Assembly: GCA_030737875.1 (NCBI GenBank) | Contig: CM060924.1 | Span: 144,888,197 to 144,952,196, forward strand | Source: Allium sativum | Taxonomy: Eukaryota; Streptophyta; Magnoliopsida; Asparagales; Amaryllidaceae | DNA: 64,000 bases | Direction: 5' to 3' | Shown: in pieces, positions 1 through 12,734 of the stretch | How positions within the stretch are numbered: the stretch's first letter is position 1 | Layout: each line of letters begins with the position of its first letter | Translations under genes and position numbers: made by a program | The notes under the pieces: generated by a model | What the model saw: only the letters and a program-made list of their open reading frames with translations | Told to the model about the DNA's origin: nothing | Database searches by the model: none

Positions 1-423
1 ATTTGGTTTAGACCGATTGTTTGAATTGCTTGTTTGGATTGATTTGCTTTTTTGAATATTAATTGGTTTGCTTTGTTTATTATCCTTCTATATAGTTTAT
101 TAGACTAGTATATTTATTTTTGGAGGGGTTATAATATTTTATGTTTAGAACCATATATTTAGAGGAAAATATAAGGTTATTCAATTCAGGGAGTATTATA
201 TAGTCATTAGGATATAATATAGGCATAAATTTAAGGGGGAAGGGTATTTTTAGAATTTCTTTTTAATAATGCCAAAGGGGGAGAAATTATAAAATATAAT
301 CTTAGTTTAAGTAGAGTATATAGGATTCATAACAGGGGGAGTATTAGAAGGATCATCATCAACAAGTATATACATGTATGATATTTTATACACTAAGGTT
401 GGCATCATCAAAAAAGAGGAGAT
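1..423 (+). mobile_element. 3' internal tail of a SIRE/Maximus-like Ty1/copia element
   Basis: This AT-rich stretch lies immediately upstream of an LTR start (TGTTGGAGAATGG at 424). It holds several purine-rich tracts, AAAGGGGGAGAAA near 275, AGGGGGAG near 335 and AAAAAAGAGGAGA near 410, the last abutting the LTR. Repeated polypurine tracts downstream of the coding region are typical of SIRE/Maximus elements. No intact reading frame is visible, so this is the noncoding 3' end; the coding part lies beyond the left edge. The family name is inferred from the terminal motifs, not from a protein. Confidence 0.6.
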
Positions 424-2519
424 TGTTGGAGAATGGAGTTTTGATGACAACAACCTTATTTCAATGTTAATTGATTATAAAATATATACAAACACCTTTA
501 TCTAGAATATATATACATATATATACACACATACACATGAAGGATTTATATACAGGAATTAATATTGAAGTGTAACGACCCGGGGAATTTGCGATCCTGG
601 ATATCGGCATACAACACTATGTCGACTATTCAAGCATCGAAAACACCGAATAGTCCATGAAAGAAATTAGAGGGTGAGAATAGATAAGATAAAAACTTAT
701 AATAGAAGAAGAAGAATAACACACAACATCATAGAAACACGAATCTCACAGCGGAACGAATAAAATATAAAATAGCTTTGAAATAAAAGATTTGTACTTG
801 AATATACAAATCATTATCAAAGTACAACACTTACAACACATCGGAAATATACAATAGCTATATAAACGCTGCTGAAGCCTCCTGCTCCAGCTTTCCAAGT
901 ATATATGTAAAATTCCGACTACTTGACTACCCAAACGAAATTGGGCACCCAAGAGTTTAGGGAAAACAAAAAAAAAATCTGGGTCAGTCATGGGACTGGT
1001 ATGAGTAAACAATTTGAAACAGTTTGAGCAATTAAACGATATCTCATAAGACCATGCCATATAACGGAACGGGTTTTTCCCTTATGAGAATCCAAAACAT
1101 TTGATTTAACTTTCAAAATCCTTTTGAGAGAAACAATAACTTTATACCAAAACTCTTTTGATATTATAATAATGTCTATCAACCACAACTAAATAATCAT
1201 CTAGCAGAAACGTTTTCATCTCACGTTCTACATATATAGTATACAATCAAAACCGCGAGCACTTATTGGATAATGGATTACCAACTATGACAAAGTATGG
1301 AACCACCTTCCGATAGTGTACCTCTAGAGAGCAATGCACTAGGTTCAACAAGAACATCTTGCAACCCGGCCACACATGACCGACCACTCATTTCGCTTGA
1401 GTGTATCGAATGTATATCACCAACGGTTGGGATCAGCAACCGTTTCCCGAATGGGACAACATAGAATAGATTAAAGAATTAAATGGATATCTCTAGATAG
1501 GTGATAATACACCCTAATTGGCAGCCAACCACTTAGCCATGCTGCTTGCCCGATTTTTGTCATTTCCCGGTTGTGAGGCTAGAGGCCATGCTTATCTCTG
1601 ACAAATCACACATTTGTTCACTTTGAATGTCACATCATCATACCCGCCAAATCACAAATTGATTTCCCCAAAAATACCATAGGTATACAGCTAAGGGAAA
1701 CGAATTCCTCTGCCACCAAACGTACATACATTTGAAGAGATCAACTTACGCGATCTATTAAATATACTCTGTCAGAATTCTTCCATACAGGTCATCCTGG
1801 GACTGGACAAACCGAAGGTACTATTCAATAAAAAGGACAGCCCTTGCATAACTCCGTCTTCAATTATCTTCATCATATTTGATTTGCAACGCTAACGTCC
1901 ATACAGAGTGGTTTTCAGGTCATGAATCCGATCCCAGTCTCTCCGTATTGATGATGGAAAAATGGTCAAAAACTTCGATAGTCGGTGAGTTAACTATAAA
2001 AGAAAAACACGTGTGCAAACAACGATATCATTTCCATATGGAATTCATATTGATCAATCATCATTTAACATTTATCTCTTTATTTAATTTATTCATTTTC
2101 CATCTTTTGTTTCCATATATGAAACATTTCCTATTTTCAAAATTTAGAAAATATAAGTTATTAACATTGGGAAACATTTCCATTTCTTGTTTTCTATATT
2201 AGAAAACATTTTTGATTCTTATTTGGAAAACATTTCCAAAACTCCTACATTTGGATTTAAACAGATGTTTAAAACATCGTTATGCCAACTCAAAACATTT
2301 CACTGATTAACTAATTTCACTTAACCAACCTTCACTATCGAACCTTAACCATTCCTTAGTTAAAAAAGAGGCCAATCAAGTTGGGGTATAACTACCTCTC
2401 AGACCTTAACTGAACAGCATTTCTAACTTCGAAACAGACAAGGTTCGCCTTTTTAAACCTGTAACGATAACGCATTTTGCCCAACCATAATCGATCGCTA
2501 GATCGACTAAAATTGTTCA

Positions 2520-3650
2520 AAACCCGCATATGTTAACTTTGGGTATACAACACATCAGAACAATAAAAGTAGACTTTCATAAACATTACAATAATGTTAC
2601 ATCAGAGTACAGAATATCAGAGTACAACGAATATAATAATACAGTGGAAGATTAAATTTACAATAAATTAATAAAATGCAGCGGAATAAATAAACTAAAA
2701 CAACGGAAGGCTACTAATGCTTTGGACACAGCTTTAGGCTTCGATCCAGGATCCGGCTAAAGAGATAAATATCTGCAAAAGAAGCTACTCAACTGCCTGT
2801 GTGGAAAAGAGGGCACCCGAGTTTGCAAGTGGAACAAACTACAGGTTAGTCATGGGACTGGTATGAGAAATATTACTTAAACTATCTAATAATAATAAGG
2901 CTAATCACAAGACCACGCCGCTAACGCTGAACAAGTTTATTCCATTGGATTGCCAGTGCATAAATAAAGTAAATCGTTAAAAACAACGCAATGCTTTTTA
3001 GAAAAATGAAACCATTATATGACTCAAGTCCCACCACATAATGCAACGCAAACCGAAGGATAGAGTTTTACCTTATAATGGCCAAAAATGCTTGATACGA
3101 GAAAATGAAATTGATATTATTATAGTGTATATATGTTTTAAAAACATTTCAATCATAATATCAATCATAGACGACATAGCTACCATATACTATGTCGCCG
3201 TACTAGTAATACAATCAAAACCACATGGGTCGCATTGGAATATGGATTTCCATCATGAACCAAGGCAAAAGATAGTCCTTACCAAATTCGAGACACTCTA
3301 GCCCGTGCCTCAGGATACAGTCGCAACCGCACCTTGATCTTCAGGGCCGGTCCACCAATAGTGCAATGGTTGGATTAATAATGCCTGAACAATATGTTTC
3401 CCCGCCCTATGGGGCGTAAATAGAGCCACTAGGGACTCAAATAACTGAGGCGCCTCATTCCATCATCCACATAAGTAAAAATGTCAGGCCTTGTAAAAAC
3501 CATGACACCACTTTTAGTTAGAATGAAACGTATGTCCTCCCTGCAGTCCTTACTCTCATTTCTGGTTCATACCGGGGTGTGAGGCTCGCGAAGTAATGCT
3601 ATATTTAACAAACTTCCTTACGTAACTCTTTTTTGAATAAATCCCTATTC
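2520..3650 (-). repeat. Second copy of the U5-proximal LTR module inside L1
   Basis: This segment repeats the order of motifs seen near the 571 end and in L3 (58290-59440): a GGGCACCCGAG block at about 2812, the GACTG hairpin at 2847, GGATTGCCAGTGC, ACCGGAGGATAG-like text, the CGCCC-TATG-GGGCG stem near 3402, then GGTTCATACCGGGGTGTGAGG near 3565. It matches L3 better than it matches 571-1650. Either the LTR was duplicated internally or a related LTR fragment was inserted; I could not define flanking duplications. Confidence 0.55.
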
Positions 3651-4430
3651 GATAACTCTCTTCGAATAGCCATATTCAATTAACTCTATTCAATTAACAC
3701 TATTCGATTAACTCTAATCGATTTACTCTTATCTGTTAGCTCTATTTGATTAACTCTATTCTATTAACTCTATTTGATTAACTCTATTGGATTAACTCTA
3801 TTTGATTAACCCTAATCGATTAACTCTATTGGATTAACTCTAATCAATTTACTCCTATCAATTTACTCCTTTCGCATAAACTATATTCGATTAACTCCTT
3901 TAGAATAAACTATATTCGATTTACTCCTCTAACTCTATTAGAATAAACTATATTCGATTAACTCCTTTAACTCTATTCGAATAAACTATACTTGATTACC
4001 TCTTTCGAATAACTAATAGTTGATAACTCCTTTCGAATAACTAATATTCGATAACTCCTTTCGAATAACTAATATTCGATAACTCCTTTCGAATAACTAA
4101 TATTCGATAATCCTTTCGAATAACTAATATTCGATAACTCCTTTCAAATAACTAATATTCGATAACTCCTTTCGAATAACTAATACTCGACTAAATCTAG
4201 CTCGATTAACTGTATTTGAATAACTCTAATTCGATTTAACTCTAACTCTGATCGATTAACTATAGTTCAATTAACTCAAATTCTAATTGATTAACTCTAA
4301 TTCTAATCGATTAACTCTAACTCTAATCGATTAACTCTAACTCTAACTGATTGACTCTAATCGAATAACTAATATTCGGTTTACTCATTTCAATTAACTC
4401 CTTTTTTATTTACTCCTTTTGATTAACTTC
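3635..4430. repeat. Degenerate tandem array in L1 (ATTCGATTAACTCTA type)
   Basis: Dozens of short units built on GATTAACTCTA and TTCGAATAACTAATATTCGA follow each other for about 800 bp. Between about 4010 and 4195 the order is regular, with a 28-bp unit (TAACTCCTTTCGAATAACTAA plus ATATTCG). Units contain the self-complementary words TTCGAA and ATCGAT. L2 and L3 carry a different array at a comparable LTR position. Confidence 0.85.
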
Positions 4431-7400
4431 ACTCCCATATTCAATTTCAAATATCGATGTTGAAATCGATTCTTACTTCTTTATATAAGTCCTGACTTAT
4501 ATATTCTATTTATCCAATGATAAATATTTTACTTAATTTATAAAATATTATTTATAAATTAATCTTCGCAATCTATCGGTTAGAACAGATTATATTTAAT
4601 ATCTTTGCTTTAAATCCATATCATGTTATACCCGTGTGCGAAGCACGAGTCTAAAGCTTTCAAATGTAAAATTCTCTTTTTATATAATTCTATTCATTTT
4701 TCAAGTATTTCCTTTTATAATCTATTTACTTACCAAATAAATCCCTTTTGATAATTCTATTTCTTTTATAAAATATTTCCTTTTTATATATAATCCATTG
4801 GTTTTATAAGTAATTCCTTTTATATAAAACCCATTGCTTTTATAAGTAATTCCTTTATTTTCCAACTATTTCCTTTTCTATTTGTTTACAAATATTTCCT
4901 CTTTCTATTTTATCATATTTATTTCCCATATTTCCTTTTATAATATCATATTTATTTTCCATAAATATTTCCTTTTCAAAACCCTTTTGATTTTATAACT
5001 ATTTTCTTTAAAAAAATCCTTTTTCTTTTATATATAAAATCCATTGATTTTATATAAATAATTTATTTCCAAAATACACTTTGAAAATCCCCTTTTTTAT
5101 ATTCTAGTATTTCTTACGGTATTTAAAATACCAATTCACAATGATCGATATCATTCAAACACACATAATCAACATCAGATTATAGATCACATCATATATC
5201 ACCATATATGAAAAACAATAAAATAGATGTCGAGGAATCCATTTGGATTCCTCCGACCTGTTTCCCTGCATCCACAAATGTTAACCAATATTATTAACAT
5301 CGATTTCACTTGAATATGAAATATTCTGATAAACAGAATCAATGTTTGTTTAACGATTTTTTTTATATATATATATCGTTATCTATAATTTCAACCAATA
5401 CATTAGCAATTCAGCCAAGCAATCATCACACAACAGTCTATTTCATTTATCATTACTAGATTATATTTATAAAAATATAAATTGATTAGAGTTAGTGAGA
5501 TTTACTCACATTAGACGATCATCATTAAATAACGATAATTGTCGTTGATTTGATTCTGATCCGAAAATTTATCTTGTTGTAAATTGTAACGAGCTCGAAT
5601 TCACTCCCAGTCGGTTCCATAGTGAAGTGTCCGTTCATACAATCCTGTCGAATCTGATTTTTCTGATTTCTGATGTCGCACAACAAAGTTATAACATTTT
5701 CAAGTTAAATAGATACCGATTTTATTTAATTTCATTACACTACTAAATTGGGCTCACCAGAATTCCTTGGCCCATCCAATTCGCTTCTGCCCTGGCCCAT
5801 TTAACTCCTTCCCCAAAAAATGAATTTTCCCGCTCCAGTAAACTTCGACTCCTGCTCAAGCCATTTCCACAATTTTCTTTGATCCAAACTCACTACCTAC
5901 TCCAACGAAAATCACGACACTTACTCCAAAATTCATGCCTTCAATCCCTCTTTCACCTCATACTACTTTCGTGCAACTCGCACACCATTCCCACATTCCT
6001 TTCTCCAGGCTTTCACGCTACTGCGATGATGTCGATCGACATCTTTGTTCACCTTTTCTTCAAGAACCTGCTACACCGTGCTACTCGACCCCCTGAACTC
6101 GATTGTACCCACGAAAACCCATATCGAAGCTTCAGTTCATCAAATACTCGAACCCTAGCAACGCTGGTACAAAACGTGAACCCCAAATGTCTGATCGGAA
6201 CCCATGTTTCATATGCCACAATGAAAAGCTTTCCAAATCGAGCACAATGATGTTTGAGTTATGATTTGTAGAATTTTGTATGATTTTTGGTGGATTATCA
6301 AAGAATATTTTCTCACGTTAGTTTTTTGTTTGAAGCCGGCTGAGAAAGATCTTAACCACGTTAAAGTAGAAATTAGGTTTTAGGAGTGGTAGGGTTATTT
6401 ATAGAATAAGTGTTAGCTTAGGAATCAAGCTACCTACTTTTTTTTATTAATTTATATTCGATATTTAACATTTTAAAATTCCTATGATCACATACAATAT
6501 CTAAAAATCATGAAAATGGACATGCATATATCGTTTGTCATTATGGACCCAACGAAACTGGTTTCGTCGAATTCTGACTCTATTTGCTCACACAACGTAT
6601 TTTTAAAGGTTAATTATCGGTTGTTTTTCACATTAAAAATCTGTACGTCCACGTACTGATTCCAAAAATCATGCAAATTGAAATCTAACAATAATTTAAT
6701 ATTATGGATCCAACAAAATTAGTTTCATCAAAAAGGGAGGTCGTTTGCAAAACTGGCTATTTTTAAAGCTCTATATAACCCATTTAAATATATATATATA
6801 TATACTTAAAATTAATTAAACTAAATATTTAAAAATAAATATTTTTGTATATATTCACAATAGAATATCATACAGCCCCACAATATTCCTATAAGAATTT
6901 CAAGCTTGATATTTCAAATATCGATTAAATCGCTATTCGATTTATAATGAAATTCCTTCATATATCATTATAAATTATAAAGGAATTCCATAGCGACTTT
7001 TCTAAAATTTGATTTGGATATAAATCAAAATCTACACGATGAAATCCTGATTTTTCTCTTCCATTAGAAAAATATACTTCACTAGCTCCGAACGTTTCTT
7101 GTTTCACAGAAATCCGGCTTAAAACATATTCTGTATATCCAGTTGAAGTTCGAATCGCCAAATAACGAACTGCAGCGCCATTACGGGCTCGATTATAATT
7201 ATAATATAAATTTTACGTTCAACTGTCTTTTATATAATATATTCATTAATATAATTCAGCTCTAAACTGAATTATATATTTTAAATGATCCAATTCACAC
7301 AGTATTGTGAATTCAGCTATTCCGACCATTTTGGAAATTATAATATATTATTATATTATAAATATTAATTAAATATTCGTTATTATTTAATTAAAACCAT

Positions 7401-8750
7401 TTAGATCTATAAATTACTATTTAAATAATTAAATAAATTAATTATTATATCACTGAAAATATGGGTCGTTACATGAAGACTGTACAATTTAAGAGCTTTT
7501 AGAGATTCAAAATTTAGAGAAGATTCAAGACTCGTGAGTAATCAAGATTTCAAGATTTCAAGAGTTCAAGATAAATATAGTAATAGAGTCTAGTTTATGT
7601 AAGACTCTGAATAGCACTCCAGGTTCAAATTCAAATTCAAATTCAAATTCTATTCTGATTTTCAAATTCCAAATTCCATTTTCAAATGCTATTTAATTCT
7701 AATTAATTTTTCTATCTTATTTTTGATTATAAACTCAAGTTTTTAAGTCTATAAGTTATATATAAATTTATATAGTTATATACTTTTATATACTTTATAT
7801 TAATAGTTTTGAACTTTATAATTTTATAAATATGTTTATATAAGTTATATTTAAGAATTCATTTGATTTTCTACTTTACAGTACTTATTTATAACACTAG
7901 GTTTTAGTTCAAGAATTTCCAAAATTATATACATATATATATATATGTATGTATATATCAGAACACTTGAAAAATACTCAAATTTCAAATTTTCACTAGG
8001 ATATGTCAACATACATAATTCTCTCTGTCGACATAAAACTATCACATTTTTTATTTTGAAAAGAAGTGTCTTTTCACTATTTGTAACGTTCCAAAAGCAT
8101 TGCAACCTTTCAAATATTATAAATAGGGGATGATTTCAAATTTTTTCATCATTCTTCTTCTCCATCTTCATCCCCTTTCTTTACACCATTAATATTTCAT
8201 ATTTTTATGATTTCTACACTTATACTCTATCGAATTCAATTCTATTTATACAGAACTTATTCTCTTCTAACTCTCTACTCATTACTCTCTGAATCGAAGT
8301 GCTATTGAAGAGTTATAGGTTTGTTGTAATTGTTTGGGAAGTGTTTGGGAAAAGGTACATTCCTTATAGCCTTGAAATCAAGGAAAGGAATTGGTGGTAA
8401 CCTTATAGTTGGGGAAATCAAGGGAAATATACTTGATCAAGGGTGCTTGGAGTTTGGAGTCGGTGGTAACCTTGCGGTTGTGAAATCAAGGAGATTGTAC
8501 TTAGATATTAATATAGTAGTAAAACTCTGCGCAATCCAGCATTGCGTGGGAATGGACGTAGGAGTAATCCAAACCAGTATAAAATCCGGTGTGTTTGTGT
8601 TTGATTATGTGGTTGTGATTATCTTTGTGGTGTGTGATTCATACAGTAGATCATACAAGTTTTAGATTTTCTTAAATTCCTTTAAAAACACTATTCACCC
8701 TTCCTCTTGTGTTATTTTTTCCTTAACGATCCATTCTGCATTCCCTAACA

Positions 8751-9018
8751 TAGAAGTGTAGCGAAGCGCTATCAAAATTTGATAGAAGTGTGGTGTGTGA
8801 AGCCTGTAGTCCCAAAAGACTTTATACTAACATATATGTGTTATCAAAATCACTAACATATATTTTTCATTCAAAAATGTTTGATTTATGTCGATCATAA
8901 TTGGATGTATGAAGTTAGAACTGGAATAAAAGGTTCGGTGAAATCACATATCTACAATGATGTAAACGAATCATGATAATAAATGAAAAAGTGTGCACAT
9001 TTTGATTTAAATTAATTT
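8751..9018. other. Unassigned spacer between two copia-type elements
   Basis: About 270 bp of AT-rich sequence follow the SIRE-like LTR. A short inverted repeat (CTATCAAAATTTGATAG, 8769-8785) is the only structure seen. No reading frame or family motif was recognised. Confidence 0.4.
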
Positions 9019-9659
9019 GTTGGACATGCAATAGAATGTTTAAGACATTAGATCGATCAAAAATATGGTTTAGAAATAATTCGAATTTCAAATCCCATTT
9101 CTTCTTATTTCTAAAAATAGGATCAACTCAAATAAATAGTTTAAGACATTATGTCGACCCATCAAGGAAAAAATAGTTTAAAATTCCGAACATTTCGACA
9201 AAGCTAAACTTAAATTAATTATGATATCCAAGCTTGTAGATTAAGATATAGTTCAAAAATATTATTCTAGATATAAATTGTTACTGATAGATTAAATCAC
9301 AAAACTAAGTTCCAAACAAAACTATTTTCAAGTGGTACACATAGTTTAAAGTTAATATAAATCATTTGTAGGTTTTAAAATACATCAATATAGCCATTAA
9401 TTATTTTAATAAAAAAGTTAGATATCTTTAAATTTATTGAATATTGTCCCTATTAATATTATCATGTTATAAAATAAAACAAAACAAATATAAAAAAGAG
9501 AAGCCATTAGAGAGAAAAGAAGAGATACCTTTTTTTTTCTAGTGATTCAGTTGTACAAATAATGTAAACAACCTCTCTATTTATAAAGCCTTCATGCCTT
9601 GTAAATTGCAATAAAATCTCTTAACATATTCAGTTTTATTACTTTTACATTTTACAACA
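9019..9659 (-). mobile_element. Candidate 3' LTR of a minus-strand Ty1/copia element
   Basis: Read on the minus strand, an LTR-like start TGTTGTAAAATG lies at 9659, preceded by the purine-rich GGTGGA. A TATAAATA box sits near 9582 (minus), followed by a pyrimidine-rich leader. The far end is uncertain; TGTTGG at 9019 is the nearest plausible terminus and gives about 640 bp. Its position, downstream of copia RT remains in the same orientation, supports the call. Confidence 0.4.
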
Positions 9660-10704
9660 GTCCACCTTAGATACGCGTATGAAAAATGATAAAATTAATT
9701 GTCCCATTAAAAACATTTTTATGAAAAACCTATGGGAAAACCATAAATATGGAAAAGAGGGTAATTTTATTTCATCTTTAGGTAACATGTTTTACAATGT
9801 TACAATGAGGGTTGATACTTCATGATCAAGATAATGGCTCATTAAAAACCTTACTAACAAAAACCCAGTAGTAGAAATATTACTGAACGAAAAAAGTACA
9901 TTATAACATAATTTTATATGCTCCTCCTAATTTATATCGAATTATTCAGTTAGTCTATTAATGCAGTCGATGCATGCCAATTTTGTACTCCATCTTCTGA
10001 AATGTTGATTTAGAAATTGCCATTGAGGACAAATCTACCCATTTTTCTTGAAACTGGATTTGTTTCTCCTCTCTTGTTATCATTTCATTGTTCATGTGTG
10101 AGAAGAAATTTAGAAGAAATGTGCTTCATCCTATCATCCATGATGTAATCTATTTGAATATGAATCACGCAAGTTGCACTGTCTTCATAAATAATTGTCT
10201 GCTACATCAAAAGATGTTTGATTTTTCTACATCAAAATCCTGTCTAGTTAAAAGCTTACTAACAAAAATCCGATAGGAAAAATTTTAGTGAAGGAAAAAA
10301 AAGTACAAAATAAAATGTCATATTTCAATCATTTATTACATCAAATGGAGTATGATACTTCTGGATCAATGTAATGCCTCGTAAAACCTTAACAAGAAAA
10401 ACCCAATGAGAAAAAAAATCTTAAATAAGGAAAAATACATTATATCTTATTTTCAATGTCACTTTTGGGGTTGATACTTCTGGATCAAGTACATTTTCAT
10501 CATCTTCTTTTGAATGGAAAGAGTCCTTTTTAATATCTAGTGATCTAACAACCATAGGCATTCAAAGTGGATATTTATCCATTTGAAAATACTTTAGGGT
10601 TTTCACAATGTAATTTGGTTGATGGTTTAGTATTCCATTTGTATTATGCTCGATCTATAAACCAATACATTATTTAGTTTTGCTAAGATCTTTCATTTCA
10701 AATT
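9660..10704 (-). mobile_element. Decayed 3' internal region of the minus-strand copia element
   Basis: A motif of roughly 80 bp with the core AAAACCTTACTAACAAAAACC recurs near 9845, 10253 and 10385. Each copy has a nearby ACTTC(T/A)GGATCAA word. Read on the minus strand these resemble the repeated stretch found before the polypurine tract in several plant copia lineages. The sequence between them is broken by stops in all frames. It belongs with the RT fragment that follows. Confidence 0.45.
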
Positions 10705-10878
10705 CCTATTTCAAGCAATCTATTGTTTCATCAATCTCTTTTGGAGTCCAGTCAAAATTATATCACCAACATATACCGCTACAATATCAAATCCCTTTAC
10801 CGATTTCTTTATAAAGACACATGGACAAATGAGATTGTTTTTATACCCAGCTTTTATCAAATATTCACTAAAATGGTT
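10705..10878 (-). pseudogene. Ty1/copia reverse transcriptase fragment, broken by L2 insertion
   Basis: The minus-strand frame ending at 10720 contains FSEYLIKAGYKN, ICPCVFIKKS and VAVYVGDIILTG. These match the copia RT region around the catalytic YVDD box, here YVGD, so one catalytic aspartate is lost. The fragment stops at 10878 exactly where the LTR L2 begins, so the upstream RT and integrase part should lie beyond the right end of L2's element, outside this window. It is a dead remnant. Confidence 0.75.
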
Positions 10879-11755
10879 TGTAACAACCCGGAAATTCTGA
10901 GCCAAAAGTTTTTTTTTTGGGCGAATTTAACGAATTTTGATTATTTAAAGTGAATTATTTTAAATAATAACGACAGAAAATTTATTTTCGACGAAGTTAA
11001 AACGAATAAATTTATTTTAATTATATAACGAGCCTAAAATGGCGCTGTAGTTAGAAAATTTGGTTTCGAATTTCAATTGAATATACAGAATTCGTTATAA
11101 GTCAGAATTGGACGAAACAAGAAATATTTGAATTTGTTTAATCATATCTTTCTAACGGATGTAAGAAACTGAGATTTCACTTTATAGAGTGTAAGATATG
11201 CCCAGTTTAAAATTCAGAAAAGTCGCTGTGGAATTTATATATATTTTAATATATATATAAAGGGCTTAAAAATGGAGATTTTGCAAAGGACCTTCGTTTT
11301 CGACGAAACCACTTTTGTTAGATCCGGGATCTCAAATTATTGCTAGGTTCCAAAATTCATAATTTTCTGAGTCAATATGTGAGTGTGGCGAAGTTAAACG
11401 TGTTTTAACAATTTCAGTTGAATTCAATCGACTGGAAAATGGCCAATTTTCAAACGGTCCTCAAATTTAACGAAATTAGTTTTGTTAGGATCGTATCGTC
11501 AATATAAAGCTAGAAATAATTTTTTGAGAATTTTTAGAGTTAATATGTGGCCCTAGTAAATTGAAATGTGCGTTCAAATTCAATATACTGATTAATATTT
11601 TGAATTTGACGAAAACTGATCGTAACAGCCGAACTGGCTTATGATACATATCCCATCGTGTTCAGAATTGGAGTAATTAGCTAGGGGCGACAGTCAGTGG
11701 GTTCGATTTGGGGTTCGAAATAAAAAGTTACTTTTTGAAATAAGGATAATAAAAT

Positions 11756-11776
11756 ATATATATATATATATATATT
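11756..11776. repeat. (TA)n microsatellite in L2
   Basis: A short pure TA run lies about 90 bp upstream of the GC-rich leader, at a place where a TATA-type promoter could sit. A promoter role is inference only. Confidence 0.6.
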
Positions 11777-11854
11777 TAATACCCTCACTCTCTTTCTCTT
11801 ATTCCCCCTGGTCAACGTCGATCAAAACATAAAACAAATAAAAGAAAAATACGA

Positions 11855-12131
11855 AAGCCGCTACTTCGTTCCAGCCACCACCGGCCCACAGCGCGACGCC
11901 GCCGCCTTCCCCCACGATCGCCGGCGCCCTCCGCTGTTCTCCCACCTCCACCGATCCTCCTCTCCTCTCTCGAGCCCCCAAATCAAAAACCTAAATCCCC
12001 ATGCCCCAAATCCGAGCTCCTCCCCGCCTGTGGCCCACCGCCGCCACTCAGATGAACCCCCGCGCCCATGGCCAAGCTCCCACCTCCGACGAACCCCCAG
12101 CAGCCCCTCCCCTCTCCCAACATTCGACTGT
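11855..12131 (+). promoter_or_regulatory. GC-rich LTR leader ending in a splice-donor-like site (L2)
   Basis: This stretch of about 280 bp is much richer in C and G than its surroundings, with repeated CCGCCGCC and CTCCCACC words, and it ends CGACT|GTAAGTTTTTTT. The position after an AT-rich U3 and before a long AT-rich segment resembles a 5' leader exon followed by an intron donor at 12130. Small frames at 11799-11981 (minus) and 12001-12186 (plus) arise from this composition and show no domain. Confidence 0.4.
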
Positions 12132-12734
12132 AAGTTTTTTTTGTTATTTTATTTTATTTCATCTTAGTTTTACCAAATGTAAATAATTTTTTAGGAAAAT
12201 AAAAATCAGTTCTTGAGTGGACTAACATTGTTTAGATCTGAAATTTTTAATATCATAAAGATGATTTTTTTTAATTTATATATAACTAAAAAGGGTATGA
12301 TTTTTAATCAAGGAAAGATTAGATTTTTAATCAAAGAAAAATACGATTTTTATGATGTCTTCATTTAGCTAAAGATGCGATCTTTATAGGTTTATCATTA
12401 GATAAAAATTCGATTTATATATATATGAAGTAGAAATAAAAATATGATTTTTATGTACATGTAGTGTTATTAAAAATGTGATTTTTAATATCAACTGCAT
12501 GAAACCTAGGGCGATGGAATGGATTGAAATCGTAAAGGAACTCAGATGGTTCAGAAATTTAGAAATGAAATGGCAGAGTGGAACCCCAATGTGAGAACTC
12601 CTCAATTTTATTTTTATTTCTAGTTTGAAGTATATACTAGGATGCGGACGGTGTTTAGCAGCACCTGACACCCGTCGTCCACAGACCATGGATGACTTGT
12701 TTGTTTGATTTCTGTGTAGTGAAATTTGATAGTG

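Larger units (their letters stand above)
571..7473 (-). mobile_element. L1: 6.9-kb solo LTR, Ty3/gypsy type, minus orientation
   Basis: It begins TGTAACGACCC and ends GGGTCGTTACA, an 11-bp terminal inverted repeat with TG...CA ends. The flanks TGAAG (566-570 and 7474-7478) form a perfect 5-bp target duplication inside the copia LTR. No coding domain is present, so it is best read as a solo LTR left by recombination. Orientation comes from homology to L2, whose primer-binding site is on the plus strand: the ACCAGTC...GACTGAC and CGCCC...GGGCG motifs occur here in reverse. Its length is unusual. It holds two copies of the U5-proximal module and a degenerate tandem array. Small frames at 1879, 3041 and 5879 show no recognisable domain. 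Confidence 0.75.
424..8750 (+). mobile_element. Ty1/copia (SIRE/Maximus-like) 3' LTR, split by solo LTR L1
   Basis: The LTR starts TGTTGGAGAATGG right after a polypurine tract and ends CCCTAACA at 8750, so it runs TG...CA. The two parts are 424-570 and 7479-8750, about 1.42 kb once the inserted solo LTR and one target duplication are removed, a normal SIRE LTR size. The U5-like end contains AATCCAGCATTGCGTGGGA near 8535 and AACACTATTCACCC near 8685, both familiar from SIRE-type LTRs. No primer-binding site follows, which fits a 3' LTR. The next five bases (TAGAA) would be its target duplication, whose partner is outside the window. The 111-residue frame at 8330-8665 lies inside the LTR and is not taken as a gene. 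Confidence 0.7.

Noticed and set aside
1879..2202. 107-residue frame in L1
   Set aside because: AT-rich, low-complexity translation inside an LTR, not shared with the sister LTRs.
3640..4420. Possible CRISPR-like array
   Set aside because: The repeats are contiguous and degenerate with no unique spacers, and the context is a plant LTR.
5879..6250. 123-residue frame in L1
   Set aside because: It lies in a leader-like part of an LTR on the strand opposite to the element, with no domain or relative in L2 or L3.
12001..12186. 61-residue proline-rich frame in L2
   Set aside because: It follows from the GC-rich leader composition and ends beyond a splice-donor-like site; no domain.
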